From contig SSNP01000082.1 in the NCBI GenBank assembly GCA_006937955.1, forward strand, positions 1,801,549 through 1,865,548: a DNA stretch of 64,000 nucleotides, given 5' to 3'. The position numbers were made by a program, and so were the translations under genes. Of this stretch, positions 25,460 through 39,400 are shown piece after piece; the stretch's first letter is position 1; every line of letters starts with the position of its first letter. The stretch comes from Pachypanchax playfairii (taxonomy: Eukaryota > Chordata > Actinopteri > Cyprinodontiformes > Aplocheilidae). Under the pieces are notes generated by a model. That model searched no databases and was not told the DNA's origin. It saw only the letters and a list, made by a program, of their open reading frames with translations.

Positions 25460-25880
25460 GAGGATCGTAACGCGCATGCGCGCTGGCAAATCAAGGTGGG
25501 GCAAAACTTGAAAGTTTTAGACGGTACAAAAAAAGTGAAGGGTACCCTGGAATGAACCTAAATCAGTCTGAATCTGTTGTGAATCGCAGCGGTTCAGTTA
25601 TAATTGTCTGCGTCATTTCACTCTTTATTTCAAAGAAGAAGAAGCGTCTCGACAGCTGAATAATGTTGACAGGAGTCGCACCTTCGACCATGCTGTTTGT
25701 TTTCATGTCCTACTGCTGATGTTGGATGCGTCTTCTCTTCATTAGTTTTTTTTATTTTTTATATCTCATCGTCCGCTGTGAGCTTTTTGTTTTTATTAAG
25801 GCGTTCAAGGGATTTTCCATGAAATGAACACGGACTTTATTGAGTAATCTACATCACACCACTATTTTACCTGCAAAACA
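25460..25880 (+). promoter_or_regulatory. csk: Candidate csk promoter and non-coding first exon
   Basis: A locally GC-rich patch contains CGCGCATGCGCGC (25471-25483), an NRF-1-type palindrome typical of housekeeping promoters. A stretch to about 25881 ends in a GTGAGA donor-like site. The csk start codon lies 7.6 kb downstream, in an exon that opens with 5' UTR, so at least one upstream non-coding exon is needed. This patch is the best candidate I can see, but it is not proven. Confidence 0.35.
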
Positions 25881-28849
25881 GGTGAGAAAAACCTTGATCA
25901 AGTACAAGTTCTCCCTCCGTGTAGAGTCAGTCACTTTTCTTACATGAATGGCTTGTTCAGGAAGAGTTAAAGTTTATTCTACCAGGATTTTACACCGGAG
26001 CCTAATAAAAACCTCTACATTGAGCCAGATGTGGACTGTTTGAAGCTGCTGTGGTGACTGTCATGGCCTTGTTCAGACTTCTGCCTCTCTCTGACTTCCT
26101 GGGGTTAAAAAGGTGCAGTCGGTGTTAAAGTAACGGGAGGATTCCTCCGCGCGCTCATCTCGCATCTCTGTGTCACGCGCCTCTCTTGCACAGTGTGAAA
26201 GCTAAATACACCTTTTAATTCATATATTTTCATTCTCATGAAAGAAGAACAAAACAAAAGACAGTTTTAGAAAAGAAACGGATGTTCTGACTGAAACAGG
26301 AATTCCATTTTTAAGTAGCTAAACGATGAAGTCTGCGCTTGTTCTAGTTCTGGGTTGGTTAACTAGCAGTTTTTTGGAGTGTCACAAGCAGCAGACGGAG
26401 CTGCTGAAACGAGATGAGAGTTTAGTAAAACCGCAGCAGCAGAGCTGCAGCAGAGCAGCTTGCACTGCGTGGTTTATGCACAGCACTGCAGCAAGGAAGT
26501 GTCCATCCGCTGCTCAGCTCAGCATCTTTTCACTTATATGGTGTTTTTATACCTTTGAGGAAGAAAAAAAACCATTACCTGAACTGTGTATTACTGTAAC
26601 AAGCAAAGTTCACTCTGACATTTGGTTATCATAAAAAGGGGATCGCTGCTGTTTTAGTGTCATTTGTCTTTTCCTGGTATTTAGAGAACCGTCCTGTTTC
26701 CTACTGTTAGTGTTTTTGTTTATTTATGATAAACAGGGTTATTTTTAGCCAGACGACACATCATTTGCTTATATGCCGGTGTGACAGAACCTGTCAGGGA
26801 AAGACAAAATTTGGGTAAAGGAGAACTAAGATTCCACTTCCTCCTTGTGATCTAGTCGACAGTTCTTTCCCTCTGCTCTGCTGCTGCTGTTGGAGTCCAA
26901 CAGGCAAGTCTTCACTTGAAGGAAACATCTGCCCAGCTGTGTGAACTCTTGTCATTTGCTCTGTTTCTTTCTGTACATTTCTCATACTGAAAAGGTCCTG
27001 TCACGTAAAAGCTTAGTAATTCTGGAACTTCATGTGACTTCATCCAGGTCAAAGCTTCTCTGCTGGGGGGGGGTTAGGGTTGCACAGCCCCATCTTCTTA
27101 AGGAAGAGCTCGATCTTTACTGGAGAAACAAATTAGAAAAGCAGTGAAGCGGGCTGTCTGGGCTTTTGGGTTTTCTGTCATTCCTAAACACTGCTATAGT
27201 GCACGTGAAAGTGTTACTAGGGCAGTCTCACAAGAACTGGATTACTATTTTACATCACTGGAAGCCACATCTGTATTATATGTGCATCCTTCAGTCAGAG
27301 GAGCCTGATGTTCTCGAGTCCATCTGCTGTATTTCAGAGATTTTACACGTTTTTTTGGACACACTATGTTTCCTTTCTATCTGTAACCAGATATTTCATA
27401 TGTTTAAACCAAAAAGACTGGAGCTTATAGATGTATTTAACAATTCCACCTAAAAAATAATAAGAAAAAAATTGACAGGAAGTAATTTAGGGGTCTTTTT
27501 TAATTTTCCAGCTTCTACAAATTAACAGCAGCAGATTCTTGTGATTCTAAATATCTCTGGTTAAAAGATACACGTGTTTTTTAAAAGCCAGTTTGTTCAT
27601 TTTCAATAATTAGAAAACCATAAATGTTTAAAATAATACTGTAACAATTATGACTCAAAAATGTCATTAGAAATTATTTTAAAATGTATTTTGACTCCTG
27701 GAGAATATGGTAAGATACCACACCCCAACTTCTGGAAACCCCTGAGCGCAAGTATAAAAAAAAAATCTAGAAAAAAGTAAAAAAAAAAAAAAATCTGATT
27801 TTATCTATTTGGGATTCTTAGTATCCCACCTGTTTCTGCTCCCGTTAGTTAAAAAAAGCTGTGCATGATCTAAATTTTGCTTGTGCACATGTCCGTTACA
27901 CTACATCAGGATTGTAGACACTGTAATTGTATCTCCCTTATTGTCTTTGTTAGTTTGTTTCTAATCCCAAATTGTGTTTCTCATAGAATTCGATCTCGTA
28001 TATTTGAGGGTCTTTGATACATTATGTTGGTTTTTAACCTGCTCAGGTGGATCTAAATTAGCTGCCAGACAACTTTTGTATGACAAATGCTAATGTGCTG
28101 TTTGATTATTGCTCAAACCTGCCTTGTAATAACTATTTTACATATTGTTAGGTGGTTAGTGTGCATGAACATATTAGCTTCTGATTTTTATTAGAGATAA
28201 GGTTTTGTTTTTGCAGAAACATCATCCTCACATCAAGCCGCTGACATACCACAGAAAGTAGTTTGAACACAAAGTGCAGAAGCAAATGCATGTTTTACTG
28301 CACATTCTACAGCTTTACTTGTATATAAAGTAACACAGTCCTGTACACCATCCTTCACCATCATCTGTTATCAGTTTATTTCTTCTTAATTTCCTAGCAT
28401 TTAGCACAATGATAATTTCTCCCATCAGATTGTTCCTGCAGGTAGATGAGGGCGTGGCAGAGTCAGCAAGGCCAGAGAAGACATTTCTACATTCCTGTCC
28501 TGTCATGTTTAGTCAAGCTGCCTGTGATTTATGCAAATCAGACCTCCGCTGTCTTCCATGAAACACGGACCAAATGCCGATCAACATGCTTCGTTTTTAG
28601 CAAGGATGTAATTGAAGAGAATCCATTAGCTGCTTTAGTTTTGTTTGAAATCTTGCGGCTTTTATCTAAAAGTAACTTGAAGTGAGAGTTCAGAGAGTTT
28701 GAAGTGGGATTTTGTAGAAGGTATACGAACTGTGGAGAATGACCTCAGTTTAAAGAAATGGAGATTAGCTAACATCTAGTTACAGTGGGGTCAGTTACAG
28801 GGGGATTTTCTGCCTTCTTATAACACAACTAATGTTAAAGTTCATGTTA

Positions 28850-29642
28850 ACATTTGTTAAAAATAACAAATGGGCAAAAAATCAATTTAATCAATTTTGT
28901 AGATTAAAACAATTTTTATTTTGCAAACTCGGGTTTTTTGCCACAATAGTTTTTTCAGACTTTTTCACGTTTTGTCCTTGTGGGTTACCGTAGCGTGATA
29001 TGAGCCAGCCCCCTCCTCCACGTAACACAGTCAAAACAACATGGTAGCATGTAACAGAGAACTATTTCCAAAGAAAGGCCCAGTTTATTTCATCATTTGG
29101 AACTGGTTTGGTTTTGATGCAGCAGACGAAACACAGATGAAGCCTTGCTGCAAAATTTTTCAAGGCTGTTGCTACTGGAAGCAGCAGTACAACAAATCTA
29201 TTCCAGCACCTGAGGAATAAACATTCGGAAGAATGGACGAAGTGCAGCTAGCTCTGTAGCAAAAACGGCACCTCTAGCACACCTGCTAAAAAAGCAAACT
29301 ACATTTCATGAGAGCTTTACAAACTGTTTGCCTCATGATAAGAACGGAGTGCGATGGAACGCGATTACAGAGGCGATCACGTTTTATATTGCCACAGACA
29401 TGCTGTTAATTTATTCTGTCGAAAAACAAGGCTTTAATCGCACGCTAAAAGAATTAGATGCAAGGTACGCTGTCTCTAGTCGCATTAACATTTGAGGACA
29501 ATCGCAGCAATAAAGTTGCACTTTTGACAATATACAGTATCTGATGTCTGCAGTAATTTTTTAGGTGCATTGAAAAAAAATCGAAACTCGAAATTTTCCT
29601 TTAAAAATCGGAGATTTTTTTTAGGCAAATTCGCCCAGCCCT
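28850..29642 (+). pseudogene. Decayed hAT transposase (ZBED-like) fragment
   Basis: In shifting frames the sequence encodes parts of a hAT transposase: a BED-type zinc-finger stretch (FQHLRNKHSEE, about 29190-29240) and, downstream, TFYIATDMLLIYSVEKQGF and LKELDARY (about 29370-29465). At least one frameshift and stops separate the parts. The right edge reads TTCGCCCAGCCCTA, the complement of a typical hAT inverted-repeat end (TAGGGCTGGGCGAA). The element is internally deleted and inactive. Confidence 0.65.
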
Positions 29643-29839
29643 ATCAGAAATAAACTATTTCAGGTTGGTCAGAGCTTTCAACAGCATGTATTACCTGGTC
29701 ATAGCCTTTCCAAAGATACAAACTTCAAAAGATCCAAACTAAAAAATTAATAATGTTTTTTAATCTTTTCTGTTGCTGTTTTTATTTATATTGCCTGTAA
29801 GATTCTTGTGTTTTTCATCTTCTTATTGGAGTTACTTTC

Positions 29840-30176
29840 CATCTATTTTCTGTATCTGCTTATTCCTGTTCAGGATCACAGGACTTGGTGCCTATCTCCA
29901 GTAGCCATTGGCTGAGGGGCGGGTCACACCTGGACAGGTTGTCAGTCCATCACAGGGCTACATAGAGACAAACAACCACCCACACATAGGGTCAATAGAG
30001 TTCCCGTTTAACCTACATGCATATTTTTGGTCTGTGGGAGGAAGTTGGAGTCCCAGGAGAAAACCCACACATGCATGAGGAGAACATGCAAACTACATGC
30101 AGAAAGGCTGAATTTCCAACCCAGAACCTTTTTACTGTAAGGCAGCAGTGCTACTAGCTGCACCACCGTGCAGCTT
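29840..30176. repeat. Interspersed repeat (copy 1 of 2)
   Basis: This is a common teleost repeat with the ordered words CAGTCCATCACAGGG, GTGGGAGGAAG, AGAACATGCAAACT and GCAGCAGTGCTA. A shorter, more decayed copy lies at 48160-48345. Confidence 0.65.
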
Positions 30177-30321
30177 TGAGTTAATTTCACAACTCAAAAG
30201 CAAATCTCTGTGAGGTGTAATGATTTAGGATTTGCATCATGTCAAGCAGTAGTCGGGCATTGTTTCCCACTATTCACAATGAACAATTACATTGTTCTAC
30301 AACTATTCTGCATCAGATCAT

Positions 30322-30900
30322 TTAAAGAGGCCCTTCCGTTAAAAACTGTTTTTCTGAGGTTTCTGTTGAATATTTTATCTCCACAGGTGTTCTTACCTTC
30401 ATAGTGGATGTGAAAACACGTCAACAACTTCTCTTTCAGTTTTAATCTCTCAAACTACGCAGGTGGTGATAAAACCCGAGTTTTCCCGAGTCCGACTGTT
30501 TTGTCACAACTCCTTTGTTCGTTAGTATTTGGCAGCTCCGCAGTTGAAACCACGCCTAGCATGCTGCTGGCTAAAAGCTGTAGCATAAGACGTAGCAAAC
30601 AGGAAGAGAGAACGTCTGACGTTGCCATGCGCAGCGGGGCAGGAAACAGTATACCTTGTTCTCATAGGCTAGTTTGTTAGCCAATCAGAGTCCAGCAAAG
30701 TCGAATAATGTATATGAACGAGCTGCTGACGAAGCCTGACGGAAGGCGCCGGAACCACCCAAATTTTAATGCAGACAGATTGAAAGGTCTGTTAATCAGT
30801 GTTTCCTGGTGTTTTTTACATATAAAATGTTTCATATTACTGGTTAATACTTAAGAAATAACCACAAAGTCCTGATATTTGTATGAAATGGCCTCTTTAA
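30322..30900. mobile_element. TTAA-flanked MITE, family A, copy 3
   Basis: This 579-bp copy is bounded by TTAA, with ends AGAGGCCCTTCCGTT and TATGAAATGGCCTCT. It is slightly longer than copies 1 and 2 because of an extra stretch before the right end that it shares with copy 4. Confidence 0.85.
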
Positions 30901-32502
30901 CACCAGACAGTTTTAACATATGAGGAACATTCAGTATATTTTCAGTCTGAACTGTTGCAGCTTCTGATGTTTGTCTCTGACCATATTGATGATGATGGAC
31001 TTCTCAGTGAAATAAGAGGCCAGTGGAAACACAATGATCGCCTTGTGCGCTTCATGAAAAGAGCATAGCTTTCGTTCTATGGAGAGCTCTCTGGAAACAT
31101 GCAGTGTGACTGGATGACTGACTGAGTTCTGTCCTGTTCGCTCAGCTGCCGGCGACCTGCTGCTGAGATGTATTCAGCGTTTCGAAAGAGAGAAATCTGA
31201 AAAAAAGAAAAGAAAAAGTGTTGGGTGGCAGCCTCAGTGATTTATACTTCTCATGGCGAGATCGCTCATGGTGGATTTTGTTCTGACAGTTTCTGTTTTA
31301 GTCATCACATCTAGATGGTTCTCTGTTCAAAGGCACATGTTGCTCTGAGATGGAACAAAGTTTAGAGATGCCAAAAGTCTGGATGGATCAATTATTATCA
31401 CTTTATTTTATACTGACCAACCATAGAATTAAAAAATAAACTATTTTGTTGATAAGCTTCCCCAATAAATGTGGTTAGTGTGTTTGTGAGTCTGTTACTG
31501 CAGCTGTCGTCTGCCTCTGCTCATTGTTGGGTTTCTCTCAGGTCGATTGAGATCAGGTGATGCAGTCCATCAGTCGACTGGATTTCACTTCTGTTGCTTG
31601 TATGTTTATAAATCAGAAAGATGAATGGACTAAAGTTTGGGGTGTTTTTTTTTATTGTAATATAAATAACTCTACATTGATCCTTTTTTAAGGTTTTTAT
31701 GTTAACAGACACTAGATAGAACACACCTCCTGTAATAATTTGCTCATTGATTGGACTAATTAATGCTCTTTTTTTATATTACAGAACAAAGAAAGACATA
31801 ACGAACACATAAAACTCAGCTGGAGAACGCAGAACCAAAACAACCGTAACAAGAGTAGAAACCCCCAAATAACCCGTCAATGCAGGAAAAGTTAAAAAAG
31901 CAACAACTAATGGAGGTTTGAGTAAAAGTGTGAAGCAGGTTTATCTTTTTGATGTTGAATTAAATTGGTTTAGGTATTACTGTTAAGGATTTTGTAGGGT
32001 TTTTTTAAACAACTCACGGTACAAACGTGAAATGTTGACTGCGTCTCATTGTTTTCTGAATCAAGGTCTCCAGATGATGCTCTCTGGCTTTAAGCTGCTC
32101 ATTTTACAGATGTTTGGTTTGTTTATTTCATTTAAATGGCACAAGACAGTCAGTTCTTGTTTAGTTCACACAGTTGCATTGGATTGAATAGATTGTTTGA
32201 GTTATTCCAGTGTTAGGTTGTGGGATTCATCTTGTTGAATCCTCTTTTGTCACAAGAACTTCATCAGCATGTCTTCCAAAGATTTCAGAGCACAAATACA
32301 TTCCTCGGTTCAGATTAGCTTGTTTGCTTAGAGTCGCCCAACTGTAGACTTGTGACACGATAATAAGCTGTTGTGTTGTTTTTTTTAATCCTAGCAACTC
32401 GAAACATTAACGTCCAGCATTAGCTGTAGTCTCACCAAGATGCTGGTGACATCTGTTTTCATTTTCCTTCTGCACGATGTGAAATGTTAAAGGGTAACAT
32501 GG

Positions 32503-32541
32503 ATGGGGGGGGTTGGAATGGGGGGGGGGGGGGGGGGGGGC
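32503..32541 (+). repeat. Poly-G tract
   Basis: Two runs of G, about 8 and 21 bases, are separated by a short spacer. This could form a G-quadruplex on the plus strand and is also a common site of sequencing length error. Confidence 0.8.
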
Positions 32542-33407
32542 AGGAAATGCATCCAGATCCTAGGTACAGAAGACAGCTGCTGCTCTACATCGAGGAACAT
32601 CATCCGTCACATCCACACGATGACGAGTGATGATTGTCCTCTTTGGGACGCATGAGAGGGTTTTTTTTTTTGTCTGTGAAAATACCGACCTTTTATTTTG
32701 AAAGCGTAAAATATGCACTTTATGTTTTCTGTAGGAGATGCATGCTTTTCCCAGAGACTACTGAGCCCTGTCACCTCTCTAGAGGAACCAAAAGAGGACA
32801 GGAAGTAGAGCTGGGAGTGAGGAGACTCACATAAGGAGGGATTATTTAGCATAACTTGATTCATAGGTCATCATTCAACAGTTACACTTTTTGTTTGATT
32901 GTGTGTAACTCAGGATTTAGATTGCTGTTGCAGTGGGTTCTTTCATGGTGGAGACTTGTTTGGCTGGACGAGTCCCTCGAGTCTGGTTAGATCTCCCCAT
33001 GGAGCTGCATTCCAGCATGGCAGACTAAAATCGGAACGAAATCAGACAGTCTTCCTTTTTCTATTTCAGAAATGGAGATTATAGCAAGCATAAAGTGTTT
33101 GTGTGTAATAAAAGGTCCTCTGTGTTTACTTGTCTTGCATCATGGAAACTTCAGCACTAGTTGTGAAAGTTTAATAATAAAAAAAAAACTTGCTGGTTCT
33201 GCTTTCTATATAGGCGAGTTATTTTTACTAACAGTGTCTGATGGTTGCAGGGCAGCCGGAGATAATGACCAGCCTGCATGTGTGAATTACCATGTGCTTC
33301 TGCACAGGGAAAAAAAAAAGAAGCCACAAATTCAATACCTTCCTGAAAATGTGCTTGTGGTTTGATGAGACTCAGGCATTTTGATCATATTCTGTTTCCC
33401 TCTTTAG

Positions 33408-36400
33408 GTTCTGTGTGTGCAGGTGTGTGTTTACCAGCTCTGATGGTAGCAGTTAGAAGACCTCACCTGTGAGAGGATCAAAGCCCCTCACCATGACAGA
33501 GATCCAGGTAAGCTCGACCTTCAGAGTTTAGCCAAAAGAATCCTTCTTCATAAAATGTGATCCAACTTGTGTTGTTATAGAGTCCGTGGCCGCAGGGCAC
33601 AGAGTGTGTGGCCAGGTACAACTTCAAGGGCACGTCGGAGCAGGACCTGCCATTCAACAAAGGAGACGTACTGACAATCATCGTTGTCACAAAAGTAAAT
33701 CTTTGCTTCCACCAAGACAGAATGTGCAATATGTAAACTTTTACCTCCAGTAGTTTAAACGTGAAAAGTAACAGAAAGCATTGCCTTGTTATTATTTGGT
33801 TGTGTTTGTGTTGATTTTAACTGCTGAAACTTTGTGTTTTAGGACCCAAACTGGTACCATGCTAAAAATGCTGCAGGCCGCGAGGGAACAATTCCTGCAA
33901 ACTATGTTCAGAAAAGAGAAGGTGTGAAATCTGGAGGCAAACTGAGTCTAATGCCGTAAGTAAAAAAACAAACAGACAAACATCAGACAAAGACTTTCAG
34001 GAGTGAGTGTTATCTACTTCGTCTCTATGCTGATGATATTCAGCTTATCAGGTGTTTTCAAATGTGTAAAATCCTGGTCATCTGACAACATTCTGTGTAC
34101 TGAACAAGGAGGAAACTGAGGTTATATGTGAAAGTTTGGTTTCTCAGGCTGTTGGAACTTTGATCCATATGTTTGTTTTGTTAGAAATGTTGGTAGACTG
34201 AGTGCTGTAATTATCTGGGCTGGGCGATATGGCTTAAAAATAAAATCTCAGATTTATTTATTTTTTTATTCGATTTCTGATTTTTTCCAATTTTCCCCCT
34301 ACTTAAGGAAAGCAACAAGTACAAACAACGGACACCTTTAAGCGACCTCTTCAGTGATTGTTCTCCACTTTAATACCTCTTTCCTGTTATTTGCGGTGCC
34401 TCTTACAAAGGATTCGGCTACAGTCAGCTGTTTTTAGCTAAGGTTTGTTGGTCACTGCAGCGTTTCTTCGTCTCAGAGAGACAGGTGTTTTCCATGTTAG
34501 ACTGGATGTCTCTGTTTCAGGTGTTAGAATGAGTTTGTGGTGCTGCTGCCTTTGACTGCGATGGGCTTTAGGCAAATGTTGCAGCGGGGGATCTTTTGCT
34601 GCACGTCTGTTGCAGCCAACCATGTGAAACAAAGCTACGGAAACTCCAAGGAGCCAAAAAGCATCACTATGCTAAATCTCGATTTATTTATTTTTTAAAT
34701 CGCCCGCAGCAATTTATATCAAATTTATTCATTTGATCGATTTATCACCCAGGCCTAAGTCAATCATTCTTTTATTTTTCTTCCACATTGATTACTCTTT
34801 TTTTCCTGTCTCAGTATCTGGACCAGGGTCTGCAGTTTGTCCAAAATGTAGCAGTTAAAAGTAGTAAATAATTGATTTCCAACGATTGGTGACAAGTTGT
34901 GAATGTCATGTCTCCAAAAATGTAATTAACTTATTCACCTCCATTGACGACTTTAGTCGTCTTTTCAAATACAACTGTTGACTGCCATTGGCGACTAAAA
35001 TCTTCAATTGTGTTTTTTGACGGGAGGGGTGAGACAACAACCACGCGCACCATGAGAGTAAATATCACACCTCTAAAGGACGTACAAGTTGTTCTTACCT
35101 GTGTGCGGTGGCAAAACTTCATGTGATCATGATGATAATCCATGAAAGAGGAGCGAGTTTTGGGAAGCCGTTATGCGTAACGCGGGGCGCAACGCAGGGC
35201 GCAAAGCAGAAAAACGTGTGCAGCTCACACTTCATCAAAGTCTGTGTCGCGGTCGCAAAAGTTTGGATAGAAAGAAATGACGACAATCAACGTGGGCGAG
35301 CTCACAGCACATATTTCATCCCTGTCACGGTTCTGGGGTTTGGGTTTTTATTTCTGGTCTGTGAGGTTTTGTTCTGTAGTGTTTCACTGGTGGGATTGCT
35401 GCAGCTGCTGTGTGGTGTGTGCTGTCTCCACTAATCATCTCTGCAGGGTGTGACAGCTCTCATCAGTGGCTGCAGGTGTGGATCATTACCCAGCTCAGGA
35501 GAGCTGGGTATTTAAGCAGAGGAGCAAGAAGAGACAGACGCCAGTTCGTTCCACTCATACTGTGTTTCGCGTCCAGGAGCTTCATCCGGATCCGACGCCT
35601 TTCCTAGGATCCGTACCTCCTGTCCTGGAGAGCAGCCGCTTCCACAGGCTCTCACGCTGGTTTGGTTTTCCCCGGACCTGCTCTCCGCCCGTCTCTTCCT
35701 CACCGGGGCTTTCTAACGTCGCGCGCTTTGCGGCGTTCTCTCTCCCCGGTGCGCTGTCTGTCTCTGGTCTCCTCCGGATCCACACCTCCCCGGTCAGCAC
35801 GCGGCTGTCACCCCTGCCACAGTCTCATCTGTGGAGACAGCACCACGTCCCGGGCTTCCTCACTTTCCCTCGACTCCTGGGGCTCCACCCCCGCTGCAGT
35901 GTCTTCGGATCCCACCTCACGCAACTACAGCTTCACCTCACAGTAAGTGTGGTTGCACTTTCCCCGCGCACTGCAGCGGGTCGTGTTGCTTGTGTTCTAA
36001 CGAGTCTCTTCCCCCAGGATCGAGTCTCTTCCCCGCCTCAGTTCCAGTCCTGTTTTCATCGAGCACATTACACTGTTTTGTTCTGTTATCTCGTGCACTT
36101 TTTATAATAAATTCACTTCCCCTGATTTCTGTTTCCCCGTGTTTGTATGGAGTTGGGTCGCTCTTGGGGTTCGAACGAACACCCCCTGGTGGGAACCATG
36201 ACAGGACGAACTGGCCACCGGAACCCCCAGACCCAGCTCCAGACGGCACTAGACCCGGCAGGGGGTCTTAGGTTCTCCCCCCATCTCGTCAGGGAGATCC
36301 AGATCCCCATGGAGCGACTGAACCGGGTTCTGGCAGCGGCTCTCAAGTCCACTGACTTGAACTACATCCACTCTGCTCTGACTATTGCACAGGACATTAT

Positions 36401-39400
36401 AGTTCACCACCCCCAGCTTGGGCAGCTTCCCCAGGTCTCTGAACTTTCCAATAACCTGGCCATAGCCCGGGGAAGCTGCACCATCTACAGACTGTCTCAG
36501 GCTCATGCCTGCTCCTCATCCGCCGCTGCCAGTTCCCCTGCACCCACCGTCCCACTCGGTGTTTCGGGTGCCTTGTCCGCTCTTCAGTCCTCCGTTGCTC
36601 GGACCTGTTCCGGGTTGCGCTCGGGTCCCAGCCCCGTCTCAGAGAGACCCGCAGCACCCACCGTCCCACTCGGTGTCTCGGGTGCCGTGTCTGCTCTCCA
36701 CTCCTCCGCTGCTCGGACCTGCTCCGAGTTGCGCACGGGTCCCAGCCCCGTGTTAGAGAGACCCGCAGCACCCACCATCTCATTCGGTGTCTCGGGTGCC
36801 GGGTCTGCTCTCCACTCCTCCGCTGCTCGGACCTGCTCCGAGTTGCGCACGGGTCCCAGCCCCGTTTTAGAGAGACCCGCAGCACCCACCGTCCCATTCG
36901 GTGTCTCGGGTGCCGTGTCTGCTCTCCACTCCTCCGCTGCTCGGACCTGCTCCGAGTTGCGCACGGGTCCCAGCCCCGTTTTAGAGAGACCCGCAGCACC
37001 CACCGTCCCATTCGGTGTCTCGGGTGCCGTGTCTGCTCTCCACTCCTCCGCTGCTCGGACCTGCTCCGAGTTGCGCACGGGTCCCAGCCCCGTCTTAGAG
37101 AGACCCGCAGCACCCACCGTCCCACTCGGTGTCTCGGGTGCCTTGTCCGCTCTTCAGTCCTCCGCTGCTCGGACCTGCTCCGAGTTGCGCACGGGTCCGA
37201 GCCCCGTCTCAGAGAGCTCCCCAGCACCCGCCGTTTCACTCGGTGTCTCGGGTGCTTTTTCCGCTCTCCACTCCTCCGCTGCTCGGACCTGCTCCGAGTT
37301 GCGCACGGGTCCCAGCCCCGTTTTAGAGAGACCCGCAGCACCCACCGTCCCATTCGGTGTCTCGGGTGCCGTGTCTGCTCTCCACTCCTCCGCTGCTCGG
37401 ACCTGTTCCGAGCTGACTACGGGTCTTAGCCCCGTCTCAGAGGGTCCCGGTTCGAGAGTTCCAGAGGGTCCCGGTTCGAGAGTTCCAGAGGGTCCCGGTT
37501 CGAGAGTTCCAGAGGGTCCCGGTTCGAGAGTTCCAGAGGGTCCCGGTTCGAGAGTTCCAGTGGGTCCCGGTTCGAGAGTTCCAGTGGGTCCCGACTCCAG
37601 TTCTCACGAGGGTCCCGACTCCAGTTCTCACGAGGGTCCCGACTCCAGTTCTCACGAGGGTCCCGACTCCAGTTCTCACGAGGGTCCCGACGCCTCCAGT
37701 TCTCCCGAGGGTCTCGACGCCTCCTGTTCTTCCGAGGGTCTCGACGCCTTCTGTTCTTCCGAGGACGTCGCCGTCCGCGACGGTCCTCCAGCGCCTCCTC
37801 CTGGGTTCGAGGACGTCGCCGTCCGCGACGGTCCTCCAACGCCAGGGTCCGAGGACGTCGCCGTCCGCGACGGTCCTCCAACGCCTGGGTTCGAGGACGT
37901 CGCCTTCCGCGACGGTCCTCCAACGCCAGGGTCCGAGGACGTCGCCGTCCGCGACGGTCCTCCAACGCTTCCGCCTCCGCCTGGGTTCGAGGACGTCGCC
38001 GTCCGCGACGGTCCTCCAACGCCAGGGTTCGGGGACGTCGCCGTCCGCGACGGTCCTCCAACGCTTCCGCCTCCGCCTGGGTTCGAGGACGTTGCCGTCC
38101 GCGACGGTCCTCCAACGCTTCCGCCTTCGCCTGGGTTCGAGGACGTCGCCGTCCGCGACGGTCCTCCAACGCCAGGGTTCGAGGACGTCGCCGTCCGCGA
38201 CGGTCCTCCAACGCTTCCGCCTTCGCCTGGGTTCGAGGACGTCCCCGTCCGCGAAGGTCCTCCAACGCCAGGGTTCGAGGACGTCGCCGTCCGCGACGGT
38301 CCTCCAACGCTTCTGCTTCCGCCTGGGTTCGAGGACGTCGCCGTCCGCGACGGTCCTCCAACGCTTCCGCCTCCGCCTGGGTTCGAGGACGTCGCCGTCC
38401 GCGACGGTCCTCCGGACTCATCAGCACCGGTTCATCATACCTCAGCCCCCAGACCTCCAAGACCTTCATCCGGCATCAGCGGCTGTCCTCCCGCCAGCAG
38501 CAGCGGCCGCACTCCAGACGCCCGGCGCCTCTTCGCTCCGCGGCTCTCAGGTCGCACTCCAGACGCCCGGCGCCTCTTCGCTCCGCGGCTCTCAGGTCGC
38601 ACTCCAGACGCCAGGCGCCTCTTCGCTCCGCGGCTCTCAGGNAGAGGGTCCCGGTTCGAGAGTTCCAGAGGGTCCCGGTTCGAGAGTTCCAGAGGGTCCC
38701 GGTTCGAGAGTTCCAGAGGGTCCCGGTTCGAGAGTTCCAGAGGGTCCCGGTTCGAGAGTTCCAGAGGGTCCCGGTTCGAGAGTTCCAGAGGGTCCCGGTT
38801 CGAGAGTTCCAGTGGGTCCCGGTTCGAGAGTTCCAGTGGGTCCCGGTTCGAGAGTTCCAGTGGGTCCCGACTCCAGTTCTCACGAGGGTCCCGACTCCAG
38901 TTCTCACGAGGGTCCCGACGCCTCCAGTTCTCCCGAGGGTCCCGACGCCTCCAGTTCTCCCGAGGGTCCCGACGCCTCCAGTTCTCCCGAGGGTCCCGAC
39001 GCCTCCTGTTCTCCCGAGGGTCCCGACGCCTCCTGTTCTCCCGAGGGTCTCGACGCCTCCTGTTCTTCCGAGGGTCTCGACGCCCCCTGTTCTTCCGAGG
39101 ACGTCGCCGTCCGCGACGGTCCTCCGGCGCCTCCTCCTGGGTTCGAGGACGTCGCCGTCCGCGACGGTCCTCCAACGCCAGGGTCTGAGGACGTCGCCGT
39201 CCGCGACGGTCCTCCAGCGCCTCCTCCTGGGTTCGAGGACGTCGCCGTCCGCGACGGTCCTCCAACGCCTCCTCCTGGGTTCGAGGACGTCGCCGTCCGC
39301 GACGGTCCTCCAACGCCAGGGTCCGAGGACGTCGCCGTCCGCGACGGTCCTCCAACGCCAGGGTCCGAGGACGTCGCCGTCCGCGACGGTCCTCCAACGC

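Larger units (their letters stand above)
25890..33400 (+). other. Probable csk 5' intron(s)
   Basis: If csk starts near 25.5 kb this is intronic. It holds an hAT fragment (28850-29642), a repeat (29840-30176), a family-A MITE (30322-30900) and a poly-G run (32520-32540). I find no other supported gene. Confidence 0.4.

Noticed and set aside
26326..26634. 102-residue open frame starting with a signal-peptide-like segment
   Set aside because: No recognisable family, no splice partner, and it lies in the likely csk 5' intron. Hydrophobic starts arise readily in AT-rich DNA.
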